In this document: positions 51,401 through 64,000 of the stretch, one piece after another
Layout of the letters: each line of letters starts with the position of its first letter
Numbering within the stretch: position 1 is the first letter of the stretch
Assembly (NCBI GenBank): GCA_951394045.1
Contig: OX595991.1
Span: forward strand, 2,294,001-2,358,000
Direction of reading: 5' to 3'
Length of the DNA: 64,000 nt
Source: Nitzschia sp. DOCU1
Lineage: Eukaryota; Bacillariophyta; Bacillariophyceae; Bacillariales; Bacillariaceae
Position numbers and translations under genes: made by a program
The notes under the pieces: generated by a model
The model's database searches: none
The model's input: the letters and a program-made list of their open reading frames with translations, nothing else
Told to the model about the DNA's origin: nothing

Positions 51401-54400
51401 TCTTAAGTAGTAATAACGGTATAACACGTACTGAAAAATCTTATACGATACTCGGACGCCTCTACTTAGTCCTGCATCATATAGGCATGTACATATATTT
51501 GTGACGTAGAGTCAGCGAACTATATAAGAAAATCATATATTTTGCAAGGATCCTGGGAGGGAGTTCTGCCTAGCAATTCTCATGGGAATTTTGAAGTCCT
51601 TCAGGTACTCCCCGCATGATATAATCAATGGCGGGACAAAAATTATACAGACTTGGGATTCCCTGCCGGCCGCTTGGTACGACTGGCACGAATAATACGA
51701 CACGACTGCATGCGAACAAGGCCACGCCGCCGCCGAAGCCGACGCTACTATGAAATCGTCGGCACCACTATTTCTACTGCTAAGTTCCCACCCGCCATTT
51801 GCCCTTGTGCATGGCGGCGATGTGCAAGAAGCACCCCCCTCAACTATACTGCCCCCAGGAAGCAAGATTACAAACTCGTCCTAGATTATAGGCGGTACTA
51901 ATAGTGGCTGGGCCTCCGTTCTAAGAATAATCTAGTACCTAGTCAACCCGTTAAAACTAAAGCTAGAGAGCATCAACTTTGGCAGCCTTCATTGTTGCTG
52001 GTTGTCATCTTATTAGGAGTCATTGTTCTTGTCCATCCTTGTTATGCTGCTGCCGACTCCAGGCGACCTGCCCCTTTCTTGTTCTTCATTCGTTCGTTCC
52101 TTTTCTTTACAATGGAATCAGGATTCCTGTGCGCCGTCATCATCGTTCTCTAATTCTTTTGAGACTTTCAATATGCCAAGTATGGAAGGTGCTCAGCAAT
52201 TTTGACAAGCACAAAAAGCATCCCCCGTTTGCATGCCACCGTTTCCCAGAAGGAATAAAAGCGAGGACTGCTATGTTGGTTGTGATTCCTGATTGGCTAC
52301 ACCCGTCATTTGTTTGCCTTATTCTTCCATTAATGGATGATTGTTGTCGGGTGGAACAATATTCCTGATGGCTTGTTTCATTATTTCGTAACTTGTCCCG
52401 CATTACATCGTTCAGAATAGCAAAGACAAACGCAGTGAGTAAAGGAGTGGTGGGTGAGCAATTCGATCCGCATATGCGTCATCCAAATACTGAATCCAAC
52501 TCATCATGCTTACCTTTGGTACAACACGATTTCCCGCCGCCATTGCGTGTTTGACTCGACTTGACCGAAGGCATTGGTGGTGGAATGGTCATTGGCAGAA
52601 ATGCTCATCCCTTTTGTCTTGCAGTAGAAAGCTGGCGAGAAGGGAGTTATTGGGCGCGGATGCAACATGACTGCCCCCTTCTTATACACTACAGGCAGAC
52701 CAATTAATTGTCTTGAATTCACACTTGCTCATAGTCCATAACAATAAAGATGACAAGATGCATTGTCGTTCTTAATGTTTTCTTTGTGTGGTTGAGATAC
52801 ACGTAATATTTAGCGCGCAGGGACTCTCCTCTATAACGGTTCTCAGTAGTAAGAACTTCGTTATTCCGATCCATCCTCTCCTCTACATATTTCTTAAGTA
52901 GTAATAACGGTATAACACGTACTGAAAAATCTTATACGATACTCGGACGCCTCTACTTAGTCCTGCATCATATAGGCATGTACATATATTTGTGACGTAG
53001 AGTCAGCGAACTATATAAGAAAATCATATATTTTGCAAGGATCCTGGGAGGGAGTTCTGCCTAGCAATTCTCATGGGAATTTTGAAGTCCTTCAGGTACT
53101 CCCCGCATGATATAATCAATGGCGGGACAAAAATTATACAGACTTGGGATTCCCTGCCGGCCGCTTGGTACGACTGGCACGAATAATACGACACGACTGC
53201 ATGCGAACAAGGCCACGCCGCCGCCGAAGCCGACGCTACTATGAAATCGTCGGCACCACTATTTCTACTGCTAAGTTCCCACCCGCCATTTGCCCTTGTG
53301 CATGGCGGCGATGTGCAAGAAGCACCCCCCTCAACTATACTGCCCCCAGGAAGCAAGATTACAAACTCGTCCTAGATTATAGGCGGTACTAATAGTGGCT
53401 GGGCCTCCGTTCTAAGAATAATCTAGTACCTAGTCAACCCGTTAAAACTAAAGCTAGAGAGCATCAACTTTGGCAGCCTTCATTGTTGCTGGTTGTCATC
53501 TTATTAGGAGTCATTGTTCTTGTCCATCCTTGTTATGCTGCTGCCGACTCCAGGCGACCTGCCCCTTTCTTGTTCTTCATTCGTTCGTTCCTTTTCTTTA
53601 CAATGGAATCAGGATTCCTGTGCGCCGTCATCATCGTTCTCTAATTCTTTTGAGACTTTCAATATGCCAAGTATGGAAGGTGCTCAGCAATTTTGACAAG
53701 CACAAAAAGCATCCCCCGTTTGCATGCCACCGTTTCCCAGAAGGAATAAAAGCGAGAACTGCTATGTTGGTTGTGATTCCTGATTGGCTACACCCGTCAT
53801 TTGTTTGCCTTATTCTTCCATTAATGGATGATTGTTGTCGGGTGGAACAATATTCCTGATGGCTTGTTTCATTATTTCGTAACTTGTCCCGCATTACATC
53901 GTTCAGAATAGCAAAGACAAACGCAGTGAGTAAAGGAGTGGTGGGTGAGCAATTCGATCCGCATATGCGTCATCCAAATACTGAATCCAACTCATCATGC
54001 TTACCTTTGGTACAACACGATTTCCCGCCGCCATTGCGTGTTTGACTCGACTTGACCGAAGGCATTGGTGGTGGAATGGTCATTGGCAGAAATGCTCATC
54101 CCTTTTGTCTTGCAGTAGAAAGCTGGCGAGAAGGGAGTTATTGGGCGCGGATGCAACATGACTGCCCCCTTCTTATACACTACAGGCAGACCAATTAATT
54201 GTCTTGAATTCACACTTGCTCATAGTCCATAACAATAAAGATGACAAGATGCATTGTCGTTCTTAATGTTTTCTTTGTGTGGTTGAGATACACGTAATAT
54301 TTAGCGCGCAGGGACTCTCCTCTATAACGGTTCTCAGTAGTAAGAACTTCGTTATTCCGATCCATCCTCTCCTCTACATATTTCTTAAGTAGTAATAACG

Positions 54401-57400
54401 GTATAACACGTACTGAAAAATCTTATACGATACTCGGACGCCTCTACTTAGTCCTGCATCATATAGGCATGTACATATATTTGTGACGTAGAGTCAGCGA
54501 ACTATATAAGAAAATCATATATTTTGCAAGGATCCTGGGAGGGAGTTCTGCCTAGCAATTCTCATGGGAATTTTGAAGTCCTTCAGGTACTCCCCGCATG
54601 ATATAATCAATGGCGGGACAAAAATTATACAGACTTGGGATTCCCTGCCGGCCGCTTGGTACGACTGGCACGAATAATACGACACGACTGCATGCGAACA
54701 AGGCCACGCCGCCGCCGAAGCCGACGCTACTATGAAATCGTCGGCACCACTATTTCTACTGCTAAGTTCCCACCCGCCATTTGCCCTTGTGCATGGCGGC
54801 GATGTGCAAGAAGCACCCCCCTCAACTATACTGCCCCCAGGAAGCAAGATTACAAACTCGTCCTAGATTATAGGCGGTACTAATAGTGGCTGGGCCTCCG
54901 TTCTAAGAATAATCTAGTACCTAGTCAACCCGTTAAAACTAAAGCTAGAGAGCATCAACTTTGGCAGCCTTCATTGTTGCTGGTTGTCATCTTATTAGGA
55001 GTCATTGTTCTTGTCCATCCTTGTTATGCTGCTGCCGACTCCAGGCGACCTGCCCCTTTCTTGTTCTTCATTCGTTCGTTCCTTTTCTTTACAATGGAAT
55101 CAGGATTCCTGTGCGCCGTCATCATCGTTCTCTAATTCTTTTGAGACTTTCAATATGCCAAGTATGGAAGGTGCTCAGCAATTTTGACAAGCACAAAAAG
55201 CATCCCCCGTTTGCATGCCACCGTTTCCCAGAAGGAATAAAAGCGAGGACTGCTATGTTGGTTGTGATTCCTGATTGGCTACACCCGTCATTTGTTTGCC
55301 TTATTCTTCCATTAATGGATGATTGTTGTCGGGTGGAACAATATTCCTGATGGCTTGTTTCATTATTTCGTAACTTGTCCCGCATTACATCGTTCAGAAT
55401 AGCAAAGACAAACGCAGTGAGTAAAGGAGTGGTGGGTGAGCAATTTGATCCGCATATGCGTCATCCAAATACTGAATCCAACTCATCATGCTTCCCTTTG
55501 GTACAACACGATTTCCCGCCGCCATTGCGTGTTTGACTCGACTTGACCGAAGGCATTGGTGGTGGAATGGTCATTGGCAGAAATGCTCATCCCTTTTGTC
55601 TTGCAGTAGAAAGCTGGCGAGAAGGGAGTTATTGGGCGCGGATGCAACATGACTGCCCCCTTCTTATACACTACAGGCAGACCAATTAATTGTCTTGAAT
55701 TCACACTTGCTCATAGTCCATAACAATAAAGATGACAAGATGCATTGTCGTTCTTAATGTTTTCTTTGTGTGGTTGAGATACACGTAATATTTAGCGCGC
55801 AGGGACTCTCCTCTATAACGGTTCTCAGTAGTAAGAACTTCGTTATTCCGATCCATCCTCTCCTCTACATATTTCTTAAGTAGTAATAACGGTATAACAC
55901 GTACTGAAAAATCTTATACGATACTCGGACGCCTCTACTTAGTCCTGCATCATATAGGCATGTACATATATTTGTGACGTAGAGTCAGCGAACTATATAA
56001 GAAAATCATATATTTTGCAAGGATCCTGGGAGGGAGTTCTGCCTAGCAATTCTCATGGGAATTTTGAAGTCCTTCAGGTACTCCCCGCATGATATAATCA
56101 ATGGCGGGACAAAAATTATACAGACTTGGGATTCCCTGCCGGCCGCTTGGTACGACTGGCACGAATAATACGACACGACTGCATGCGAACAAGGCCACGC
56201 CGCCGCCGAAGCCGACGCTACTATGAAATCGTCGGCACCACTATTTCTACTGCTAAGTTCCCACCCGCCATTTGCCCTTGTGCATGGCGGCGATGTGCAA
56301 GAAGCACCCCCCTCAACTATACTGCCCCCAGGAAGCAAGATTACAAACTCGTCCTAGATTATAGGCGGTACTAATAGTGGCTGGGCCTCCGTTCTAAGAA
56401 TAATCTAGTACCTAGTCAACCCGTTAAAACTAAAGCTAGAGAGCATCAACTTTGGCAGCCTTCATTGTTGCTGGTTGTCATCTTATTAGGAGTCATTGTT
56501 CTTGTCCATCCTTGTTATGCTGCTGCCGACTCCAGGCGACCTGCCCCTTTCTTGTTCTTCATTCGTTCGTTCCTTTTCTTTACAATGGAATCAGGATTCC
56601 TGTGCGCCGTCATCATCGTTCTCTAATTCTTTTGAGACTTTCAATATGCCAAGTATGGAAGGTGCTCAGCAATTTTGACAAGCACAAAAAGCATCCCCCG
56701 TTTGCATGCCACCGTTTCCCAGAAGGAATAAAAGCGAGGACTGCTATGTTGGTTGTGATTCCTGATTGGCTACACCCGTCATTTGTTTGCCTTATTCTTC
56801 CATTAATGGATGATTGTTGTCGGGTGGAACAATATTCCTGATGGCTTGTTTCATTATTTCGTAACTTGTCCCGCATTACATCGTTCAGAATAGCAAAGAC
56901 AAACGCAGTGAGTAAAGGAGTGGTGGGTGAGCAATTCGATCCGCATATGCGTCATCCAAATACTGAATCCAACTCATCATGCTTCCCTTTGGTACAACAC
57001 GATTTCCCGCCGCCATTGCGTGTTTGACTCGACTTGACCGAAGGCATTGGTGGTGGAATGGTCATTGGCAGAAATGCTCATCCCTTTTGTCTTGCAGTAG
57101 AAAGCTGGCGAGAAGGGAGTTATTGGGCGCGGATGCAACATGACTGCCCCCTTCTTATACACTACAGGCAGACCAATTAATTGTCTTGAATTCACACTTG
57201 CTCATAGTCCATAACAATAAAGATGACAAGATGCATTGTCGTTCTTAATGTTTTCTTTGTGTGGTTGAGATACACGTAATATTTAGGGCGCAGGGACTCT
57301 CCTCTATAACGGTTCTCAGTAGTAAGAACTTCGTTATTCCGATCCATCCTCTCCTCTACATATTTCTTAAGTAGTAATAACGGTATAACACGTACTGAAA

Positions 57401-60400
57401 AATCTTATACGATACTCGGACGCCTCTACTTAGTCCTGCATCATATAGGCATGTACATATATTTGTGACGTAGAGTCAGCGAACTATATAAGAAAATCAT
57501 ATATTTTGCAAGGATCCTGGGAGGGAGTTCTGCCTAGCAATTCTCATGGGAATTTTGAAGTCCTTCAGGTACTCCCCGCATGATATAATCAATGGCGGGA
57601 CAAAAATTATACAGACTTGGGATTCCCTGCCGGCCGCTTGGTACGACTGGCACGAATAATACGACACGACTGCATGCGAACAAGGCCACGCCGCCGCCGA
57701 AGCCGACGCTACTATGAAATCGTCGGCACCACTATTTCTACTGCTAAGTTCCCACCCGCCATTTGCCCTTGTGCATGGCGGCGATGTGCAAGAAGCACCC
57801 CCCTCAACTATACTGCCCCCAGGAAGCAAGATTACAAACTCGTCCTAGATTATAGGCGGTACTAATAGTGGCTGGGCCTCCGTTCTAAGAATAATCTAGT
57901 ACCTAGTCAACCCGTTAAAACTAAAGCTAGAGAGCATCAACTTTGGCAGCCTTCATTGTTGCTGGTTGTCATCTTATTAGGAGTCATTGTTCTTGTCCAT
58001 CCTTGTTATGCTGCTGCCGACTCCAGGCGACCTGCCCCTTTCTTGTTCTTCATTCGTTCGTTCCTTTTCTTTACAATGGAATCAGGATTCCTGTGCGCCG
58101 TCATCATCGTTCTCTAATTCTTTTGAGACTTTCAATATGCCAAGTATGGAAGGTGCTCAGCAATTTTGACAAGCACAAAAAGCATCCCCCGTTTGCATGC
58201 CACCGTTTCCCAGAAGGAATAAAAGCGAGGACTGCTATGTTGGTTGTGATTCCTGATTGGCTACACCCGTCATTTGTTTGCCTTATTCTTCCATTAATGG
58301 ATGATTGTTGTCGGGTGGAACAATATTCCTGATGGCTTGTTTCATTATTTCGTAACTTGTCCCGCATTACATCGTTCAGAATAGCAAAGACAAACGCAGT
58401 GAGTAAAGGAGTGGTGGGTGAGCAATTCGATCCGCATATGCGTCATCCAAATACTGAATCCAACTCATCATGCTTCCCTTTGGTACAACACGATTTCCCG
58501 CCGCCATTGCGTGTTTGACTCGACTTGACCGAAGGCATTGGTGGTGGAATGGTCATTGGCAGAAATGCTCATCCCTTTTGTCTTGCAGTAGAAAGCTGGC
58601 GAGAAGGGAGTTATTGGGCGCGGATGCAACATGACTGCCCCCTTCTTATACACTACAGGCAGACCAATTAATTGTCTTGAATTCACACTTGCTCATAGTC
58701 CATAACAATAAAGATGACAAGATGCATTGTCGTTCTTAATGTTTTCTTTGTGTGGTTGAGATACACGTAATATTTAGCGCGCAGGGACTCTCCTCTATAA
58801 CGGTTCTCAGTAGTAAGAACTTCGTTATTCCGATCCATCCTCTCCTCTACATATTTCTTAAGTAGTAATAACGGTATAACACGTACTGAAAAATCTTATA
58901 CGATACTCGGACGCCTCTACTTAGTCCTGCATCATATAGGCATGTACATATATTTGTGACGTAGAGTCAGCGAACTATATAAGAAAATCATATATTTTGC
59001 AAGGATCCTGGGAGGGAGTTCTGCCTAGCAATTCTCATGGGAATTTTGAAGTCCTTCAGGTACTCCCCGCATGATATAATCAATGGCGGGACAAAAATTA
59101 TACAGACTTGGGATTCCCTGCCGGCCGCTTGGTACGACTGGCACGAATAATACGACACGACTGCATGCGAACAAGGCCACGCCGCCGCCGAAGCCGACGC
59201 TACTATGAAATCGTCGGCACCACTATTTCTACTGCTAAGTTCCCACCCGCCATTTGCCCTTGTGCATGGCGGCGATGTGCAAGAAGCACCCCCCTCAACT
59301 ATACTGCCCCCAGGAAGCAAGATTACAAACTCGTCCTAGATTATAGGCGGTACTAATAGTGGCTGGGCCTCCGTTCTAAGAATAATCTAGTACCTAGTCA
59401 ACCCGTTAAAACTAAAGCTAGAGAGCATCAACTTTGGCAGCCTTCATTGTTGCTGGTTGTCATCTTATTAGGAGTCATTGTTCTTGTCCATCCTTGTTAT
59501 GCTGCTGCCGACTCCAGGCGACCTGCCCCTTTCTTGTTCTTCATTCGTTCGTTCCTTTTCTTTACAATGGAATCAGGATTCCTGTGCGCCGTCATCATCG
59601 TTCTCTAATTCTTTTGAGACTTTCAATATGCCAAGTATGGAAGGTGCTCAGCAATTTTGACAAGCACAAAAAGCATCCCCCGTTTGCATGCCACCGTTTC
59701 CCAGAAGGAATAAAAGCGAGGACTGCTATGTTGGTTGTGATTCCTGATTGGCTACACCCGTCATTTGTTTGCCTTATTCTTCCATTAATGGATGATTGTT
59801 GTCGGGTGGAACAATATTCCTGATGGCTTGTTTCATTATTTCGTAACTTGTCCCGCATTACATCGTTCAGAATAGCAAAGACAAACGCAGTGAGTAAAGG
59901 AGTGGTGGGTGAGCAATTCGATCCGCATATGCGTCATCCAAATACTGAATCCAACTCATCATGCTTACCTTTGGTACAACACGATTTCCCGCCGCCATTG
60001 CGTGTTTGACTCAACTTGACCGAAGGCATTGGTGGTGGAATGGTCATTGGCAGAAATGCTCATCCCTTTTGTCTTGCAGTAGAAAGCTGGCGAGAAGGGA
60101 GTTATTGGGCGCGGATGCAACATGACTGCCCCCTTCTTATACACTACAGGCAGACCAATTAATTGTCTTGAATTCACACTTGCTCATAGTCCATAACAAT
60201 AAAGATGACAAGATGCATTGTCGTTCTTAATGTTTTCTTTGTGTGGTTGAGATACACGTAATATTTAGCGCGCAGGGACTCTCCTCTATAACGGTTCTCA
60301 GTAGTAAGAACTTCGTTATTCCGATCCATCCTCTCCTCTACATATTTCTTAAGTAGTAATAACGGTATAACACGTACTGAAAAATCTTATACGATACTCG

Positions 60401-61900
60401 GACGCCTCTACTTAGTCCTGCATCATATAGGCATGTACATATATTTGTGACGTAGAGTCAGCGAACTATATAAGAAAATCATATATTTTGCAAGGATCCT
60501 GGGAGGGAGTTCTGCCTAGCAATTCTCATGGGAATTTTGAAGTCCTTCAGGTACTCCCCGCATGATATAATCAATGGCGGGACAAAAATTATACAGACTT
60601 GGGATTCCCTGCCGGCCGCTTGGTACGACTGGCACGAATAATACGACACGACTGCATGCGAACAAGGCCACGCCGCCGCCGAAGCCGACGCTACTATGAA
60701 ATCGTCGGCACCACTATTTCTACTGCTAAGTTCCCACCCGCCATTTGCCCTTGTGCATGGCGGCGATGTGCAAGAAGCACCCCCCTCAACTATACTGCCC
60801 CCAGGAAGCAAGATTACAAACTCGTCCTAGATTATAGGCGGTACTAATAGTGGCTGGGCCTCCGTTCTAAGAATAATCTAGTACCTAGTCAACCCGTTAA
60901 AACTAAAGCTAGAGAGCATCAACTTTGGCAGCCTTCATTGTTGCTGGTTGTCATCTTATTAGGAGTCATTGTTCTTGTCCATCCTTGTTATGCTGCTGCC
61001 GACTCCAGGCGACCTGCCCCTTTCTTGTTCTTCATTCGTTCGTTCCTTTTCTTTACAATGGAATCAGGATTCCTGTGCGCCGTCATCATCGTTCTCTAAT
61101 TCTTTTGAGACTTTCAATATGCCAAGTATGGAAGGTGCTCAGCAATTTTGACAAGCACAAAAAGCATCCCCCGTTTGCATGCCACCGTTTCCCAGAAGGA
61201 ATAAAAGCGAGGACTGCTATGTTGGTTGTGATTCCTGATTGGCTACACCCGTCATTTGTTTGCCTTATTCTTCCATTAATGGATGATTGTTGTCGGGTGG
61301 AACAATATTCCTGATGGCTTGTTTCATTATTTCGTAACTTGTCCCGCATTACATCGTTCAGAATAGCAAAGACAAACGCAGTGAGTAAAGGAGTGGTGGG
61401 TGAGCAATTCGATCCGCATATGCGTCATCCAAATACTGAATCCAACTCATCATGCTTACCTTTGGTACAACACGATTTCCCGCCGCCATTGCGTGTTTGA
61501 CTCAACTTGACCGAAGGCATTGGTGGTGGAATGGTCATTGGCAGAAATGCTCATCCCTTTTGTCTTGCAGTAGAAAGCTGGCGAGAAGGGAGTTATTGGG
61601 CGCGGATGCAACATGACTGCCCCCTTCTTATACACTACAGGCAGACCAATTAATTGTCTTGAATTCACACTTGCTCATAGTCCATAACAATAAAGATGAC
61701 AAGATGCATTGTCGTTCTTAATGTTTTCTTTGTGTGGTTGAGATACACGTAATATTTAGCGCGCAGGGACTCTCCTCTATAACGGTTCTCAGTAGTAAGA
61801 ACTTCGTTATTCCGATCCATCCTCTCCTCTACATATTTCTTAAGTAGTAATAACGGTATAACACGTACTGAAAAATCTTATACGATACTCGGACGCCTCT
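48482..61900. repeat. Nine near-identical 1,491-bp tandem units
   Basis: Unit starts (ACTTAGTCCTGCATC): 48482, 49973, 51464, 52955, 54446, 55937, 57428, 58919, 60410. Differences I can see are few: A instead of G at 49284 and 53757 (units 1 and 4); C instead of A at 55494, 56985 and 58476 (units 5-7); T at 55446 (unit 5); G at 57287 (unit 6); A at 60013 and 61504 (units 8-9). Short frames in each unit (up to 129 codons) repeat only because the DNA repeats; none has a domain. A satellite-like but element-derived array. Confidence 0.95.
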
Positions 61901-62330
61901 ACGCATTCGTTTCGCTTGACAGAAGTTGACCTCGCTCTTTCCTCGCCTTGCGCGTTGGAGGCAGCGGGGCCAGATGATACGTGACGGCCTTCTGTTGGGC
62001 CTAATTTGGGGATGTTGGTTGATATGCCACTTTTCCTTCCCTGCCCCGAAATTAATTATGCTGGACTTTCAACACTATGGTCACATAAAGTGTACAGTAT
62101 CTATTAGACGTGAGTAAGTGGATACCTGGTACGGAAATCCCCGGCAATCACCGAGGAAGCGGCGGAGACAACAATAATACTGTAGGCCGACTGCGACACA
62201 CGATGATGATATTGCATCCACAGGCAGATCTTTTTGAATTGTATCTCCGCAACGATAGAGGCTGTACGCTAGATATCACAATTGACTCCATCTTTGATGC
62301 ATTGTACATACCCTCTTAGGAAAGCCGAAA
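61901..62330. other. Intergenic region right of the array
   Basis: 430 bp of unique sequence between the last unit and the acetyltransferase start. Short frames (61926-62117, 62110-62319) show no domain. It must hold the acetyltransferase promoter and 5' UTR. Confidence 0.4.
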
Positions 62331-64000
62331 ATGAGCAAAGAATCAGAATCCGAAGCGGACGCAACGTCCAGCAAGAAAAGAAAGGCCGAAGACGATCTTC
62401 GCGACGCCACAGAAACGTCGGATGATGCCGACGCCGACAAACCCGCAGAGTCTTCCGAAGACCCAGTCGATAAGGCGAAATTAGAAGCCGACTCTCAGGG
62501 CGATGAAGGGGGATCCAAGAATGTCGGCGAGGGGGGTGAGAAGGGGGACCAGATGGAGGTCGATGAAAATGGCAAAACCTCTGAAAAGGGAGATGAGGCT
62601 GCGGAAGGCGCCACGAATGTTAATGACGACCTTGTCACAACGGGAGACCAGCCCAAGGAAACAAGTGACAAAAAATCAGAGGAAAAGGGAAAAGAAAATG
62701 GTGTTCCAGCTCCTTTGTCCGGCGAAACTAAGGGGGCTTCCGAAGGCCATTCTAAAAAAGCTGACAGCGGGCCGAAGAAAAATCCCTATGAGCAGTTGCG
62801 ATGGACAATGATCAAGAATGATGGAAGACCGGAGTCTCTGATAAAACTGATCGCTTTGAAGTCGCTTTTTGCCAAACAGCTTCCCAAAATGCCTCGCGCA
62901 TATATTGCTCGTTTGGTCTTTGACCGAAGGCACATTTCGTTGGTGATTCTAAGTGATGATCCCAAGGTCAAGGATACCGACAAAGAAGTGATTGGATCCA
63001 TCTGTTACCGGCCGTTTCCAGAGATGCGTTTTGCCGAGATCGCCTTTTGTGCCGTCAATTCCGATCATCAGGTTAAGGTAAGTCAAAACGCATTGAATAT
63101 TGTTCCCGCCCGAGCCAACGCTTTCTAAAATTATATTGCCGACGCATTCTTCCAGGGTTACGGAACCAAGCTGATGAATCTAGTAAAGAAGGAGGGAGCC
63201 CGAACTGGCATCGAATATTTCATTACCTATGCCGACAACTATGCTATTGGTTATTTCAAAAAACAGGGGTTCTCCAAGACGGTGTCAATGCCCAAGGGGC
63301 GATATCAAGGTTTGATAAAGGATTACGACGGCGGAACCATGATGGAATGTTATGTGCATCCCTCGGTCGACTTTACACGGATCCCAGAAATGCTAGAGGC
63401 TCAACGAAAATTTATTTTGAGTCGGATCCGCCTCAAGGCTAACTCGACCAAGGTGTATGATCCTTTACCAAAGGGTTGGAGTCCCAACTTGGAAGGAGTC
63501 TCACGAGCAAACGAAACGGCGGCCCGGGCCATGGCCATTCCAGGGATGGTAGAAGCAGGTTGGACCATGGCAGACTTAATGGCTGCGACAGGACAAGGGA
63601 AAGATGCCGATCGGGCCAAGAATGCTCTTAAAAACGAACTTCAAAGCATTGTGCGGAAGGTGGATGAACAACAGTTCGCCTGGCCGTTCCGTGAGCCGGT
63701 GGATACGACCGAAGTAAAGGTAAGAACGTCATGCGTGGAAGGCGACAGTCCAGCGAACCGAAGGATAGGAACTCATGGTTTAATTTCTTGCAGGACTATC
63801 TGGAGGTGATCAAAGAGCCGATTGATCTGTCAACCATTCAGAATCGGATTCGAAAGGGTGATCATTACAAGTCGAAGAAGATGCTCCTCAACGATCTCCA
63901 GCTTATGTGTAACAATTGCAAGCTTTACAACGAGCCAGCAAGCACCTACGTCCAATGCGCAATTAGTTTGGAGAAGTTCTTGAGCACCTTGTTCGTAAAT
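62331..64000 (+). CDS. GCN5/PCAF-type histone acetyltransferase with bromodomain (partial, two introns)
   Basis: Exons 62331-63077, 63156-63719 and 63794 to the window edge, all joins in frame; introns are 78 and 74 bp, GT-AG. Residues 1-155 are very acidic, Lys/Glu/Ser-rich and disordered. The acetyltransferase domain runs about 160-320: FDRRHISLVILSDD, GSICYRPFPEMRFAEIAFCAVNSDHQVK, then GYGTKLMNLVK (the acetyl-CoA loop, just after intron 1) and FITYADNYAIGYFKKQGFSK. A linker leads to a bromodomain beginning WPFREPVDTTEV and DYLEVIKEPIDLSTIQ, with the acetyl-lysine-binding YNEPAS in the last exon. This order is that of GCN5, the SAGA-complex H3 acetyltransferase. Only the end of the bromodomain is lost at the edge. 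Confidence 0.95.

Larger units (their letters stand above)
44968..61900. mobile_element. Composite tandem locus: one recombinase unit plus nine 1,491-bp units
   Basis: A head-to-tail series of ten units: 44968-48481 (3,514 bp, with recombinase gene) and nine units of 1,491 bp from 48482 to 61900 (9 x 1,491 = 13,419 exactly). All units begin ACTTAGTCCTGCATC and all end in a GGACGC-containing segment, in the same orientation. The shared 5' segment is about 270 bp and the shared 3' segment about 110 bp; the two classes differ between. Outer flanks read ACGCATAC at the left and CTCTACGCAT at the right. This looks like an autonomous tyrosine-recombinase element followed by stacked non-autonomous derivatives. 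Confidence 0.8.

Noticed and set aside
48482..61900. Centromeric or telomeric satellite, CRISPR array, or rDNA spacer
   Set aside because: The unit is too long and shares its ends with a gene-bearing mobile unit; there is no rRNA sequence, short spaced repeats or telomere motif.

Overview
This is a nuclear window from a photosynthetic stramenopile, almost certainly a pennate diatom close to Phaeodactylum tricornutum (inference). Genes are dense, lie on both strands, and have few short (about 70-120 bp) GT-AG introns. Several products begin with a signal peptide followed by an ASAFAP-like Phe motif (AFAP, SAFTP, NAFTA, QGFTP), the diatom pre-sequence for import into the four-membrane plastid. 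There is a mitochondrial HslV, and tRNA-Tyr is intron-bearing and eukaryotic. No bacterial operon or ribosome-binding-site logic applies.

Layout. 1-20 kb holds: a plastid-targeted Cys-motif protein (partial); mitochondrial HslV; a sulfotransferase-like gene interrupted by an in-frame TGA; a RAP-domain 38-aa-repeat protein interrupted by a one-base frameshift; a four-TM protein; a WDR75/Utp17-like nucleolar WD40 protein; a CRAL-TRIO protein; plastid-type RNase HII; a C2H2 plus 3CxxC zinc-finger protein; tRNA-Tyr; a large unknown nuclear-type protein; and a single-pass surface protein. 20.4-25.4 kb is a complete Ty3/gypsy LTR retrotransposon whose two 142-bp LTRs look identical. It sits between two divergent host genes, and its gag and pol share one frame separated by a single TGA. 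25.6-44.7 kb holds dihydropteridine reductase, a plastid DnaJ, a class 3 lipase, two related tail-anchored proteins with SUMO-interaction-like motifs (one carrying an SMC5-like hinge without ATPase heads), a second tRNA-Tyr, a DEX1-like FG-GAP protein, plastid ribose-5-phosphate isomerase, an AGXT2L-type PLP enzyme, a prolyl 4-hydroxylase-like protein and a small Lys-rich plastid protein. The right end carries most of a GCN5/PCAF-type histone acetyltransferase running into its bromodomain.

The most remarkable region is 44.96-61.90 kb. A 3,514-bp unit (44968-48481) encodes an intact 969-aa tyrosine recombinase of crypton type, with R217, K244, H331, R334, W360 and Y369 all present. It is followed head-to-tail by exactly nine 1,491-bp units (48482-61900) that differ at only a handful of positions. 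The short units share both ends with the recombinase unit (about 270 bp at one end, about 110 bp at the other) but lack the recombinase. Every junction carries a GGACGC...TACTTAGTCC-type site, with half-sites at the two outer edges. This is what repeated site-specific integration of a circular, non-autonomous derivative next to its autonomous partner would leave. Unequal crossing-over has probably acted as well, since rare variants are shared by neighbouring units.

Limits: product names rest on motifs read by eye, and introns were placed from GT-AG sites and frame continuity. No database search or alignment was run.
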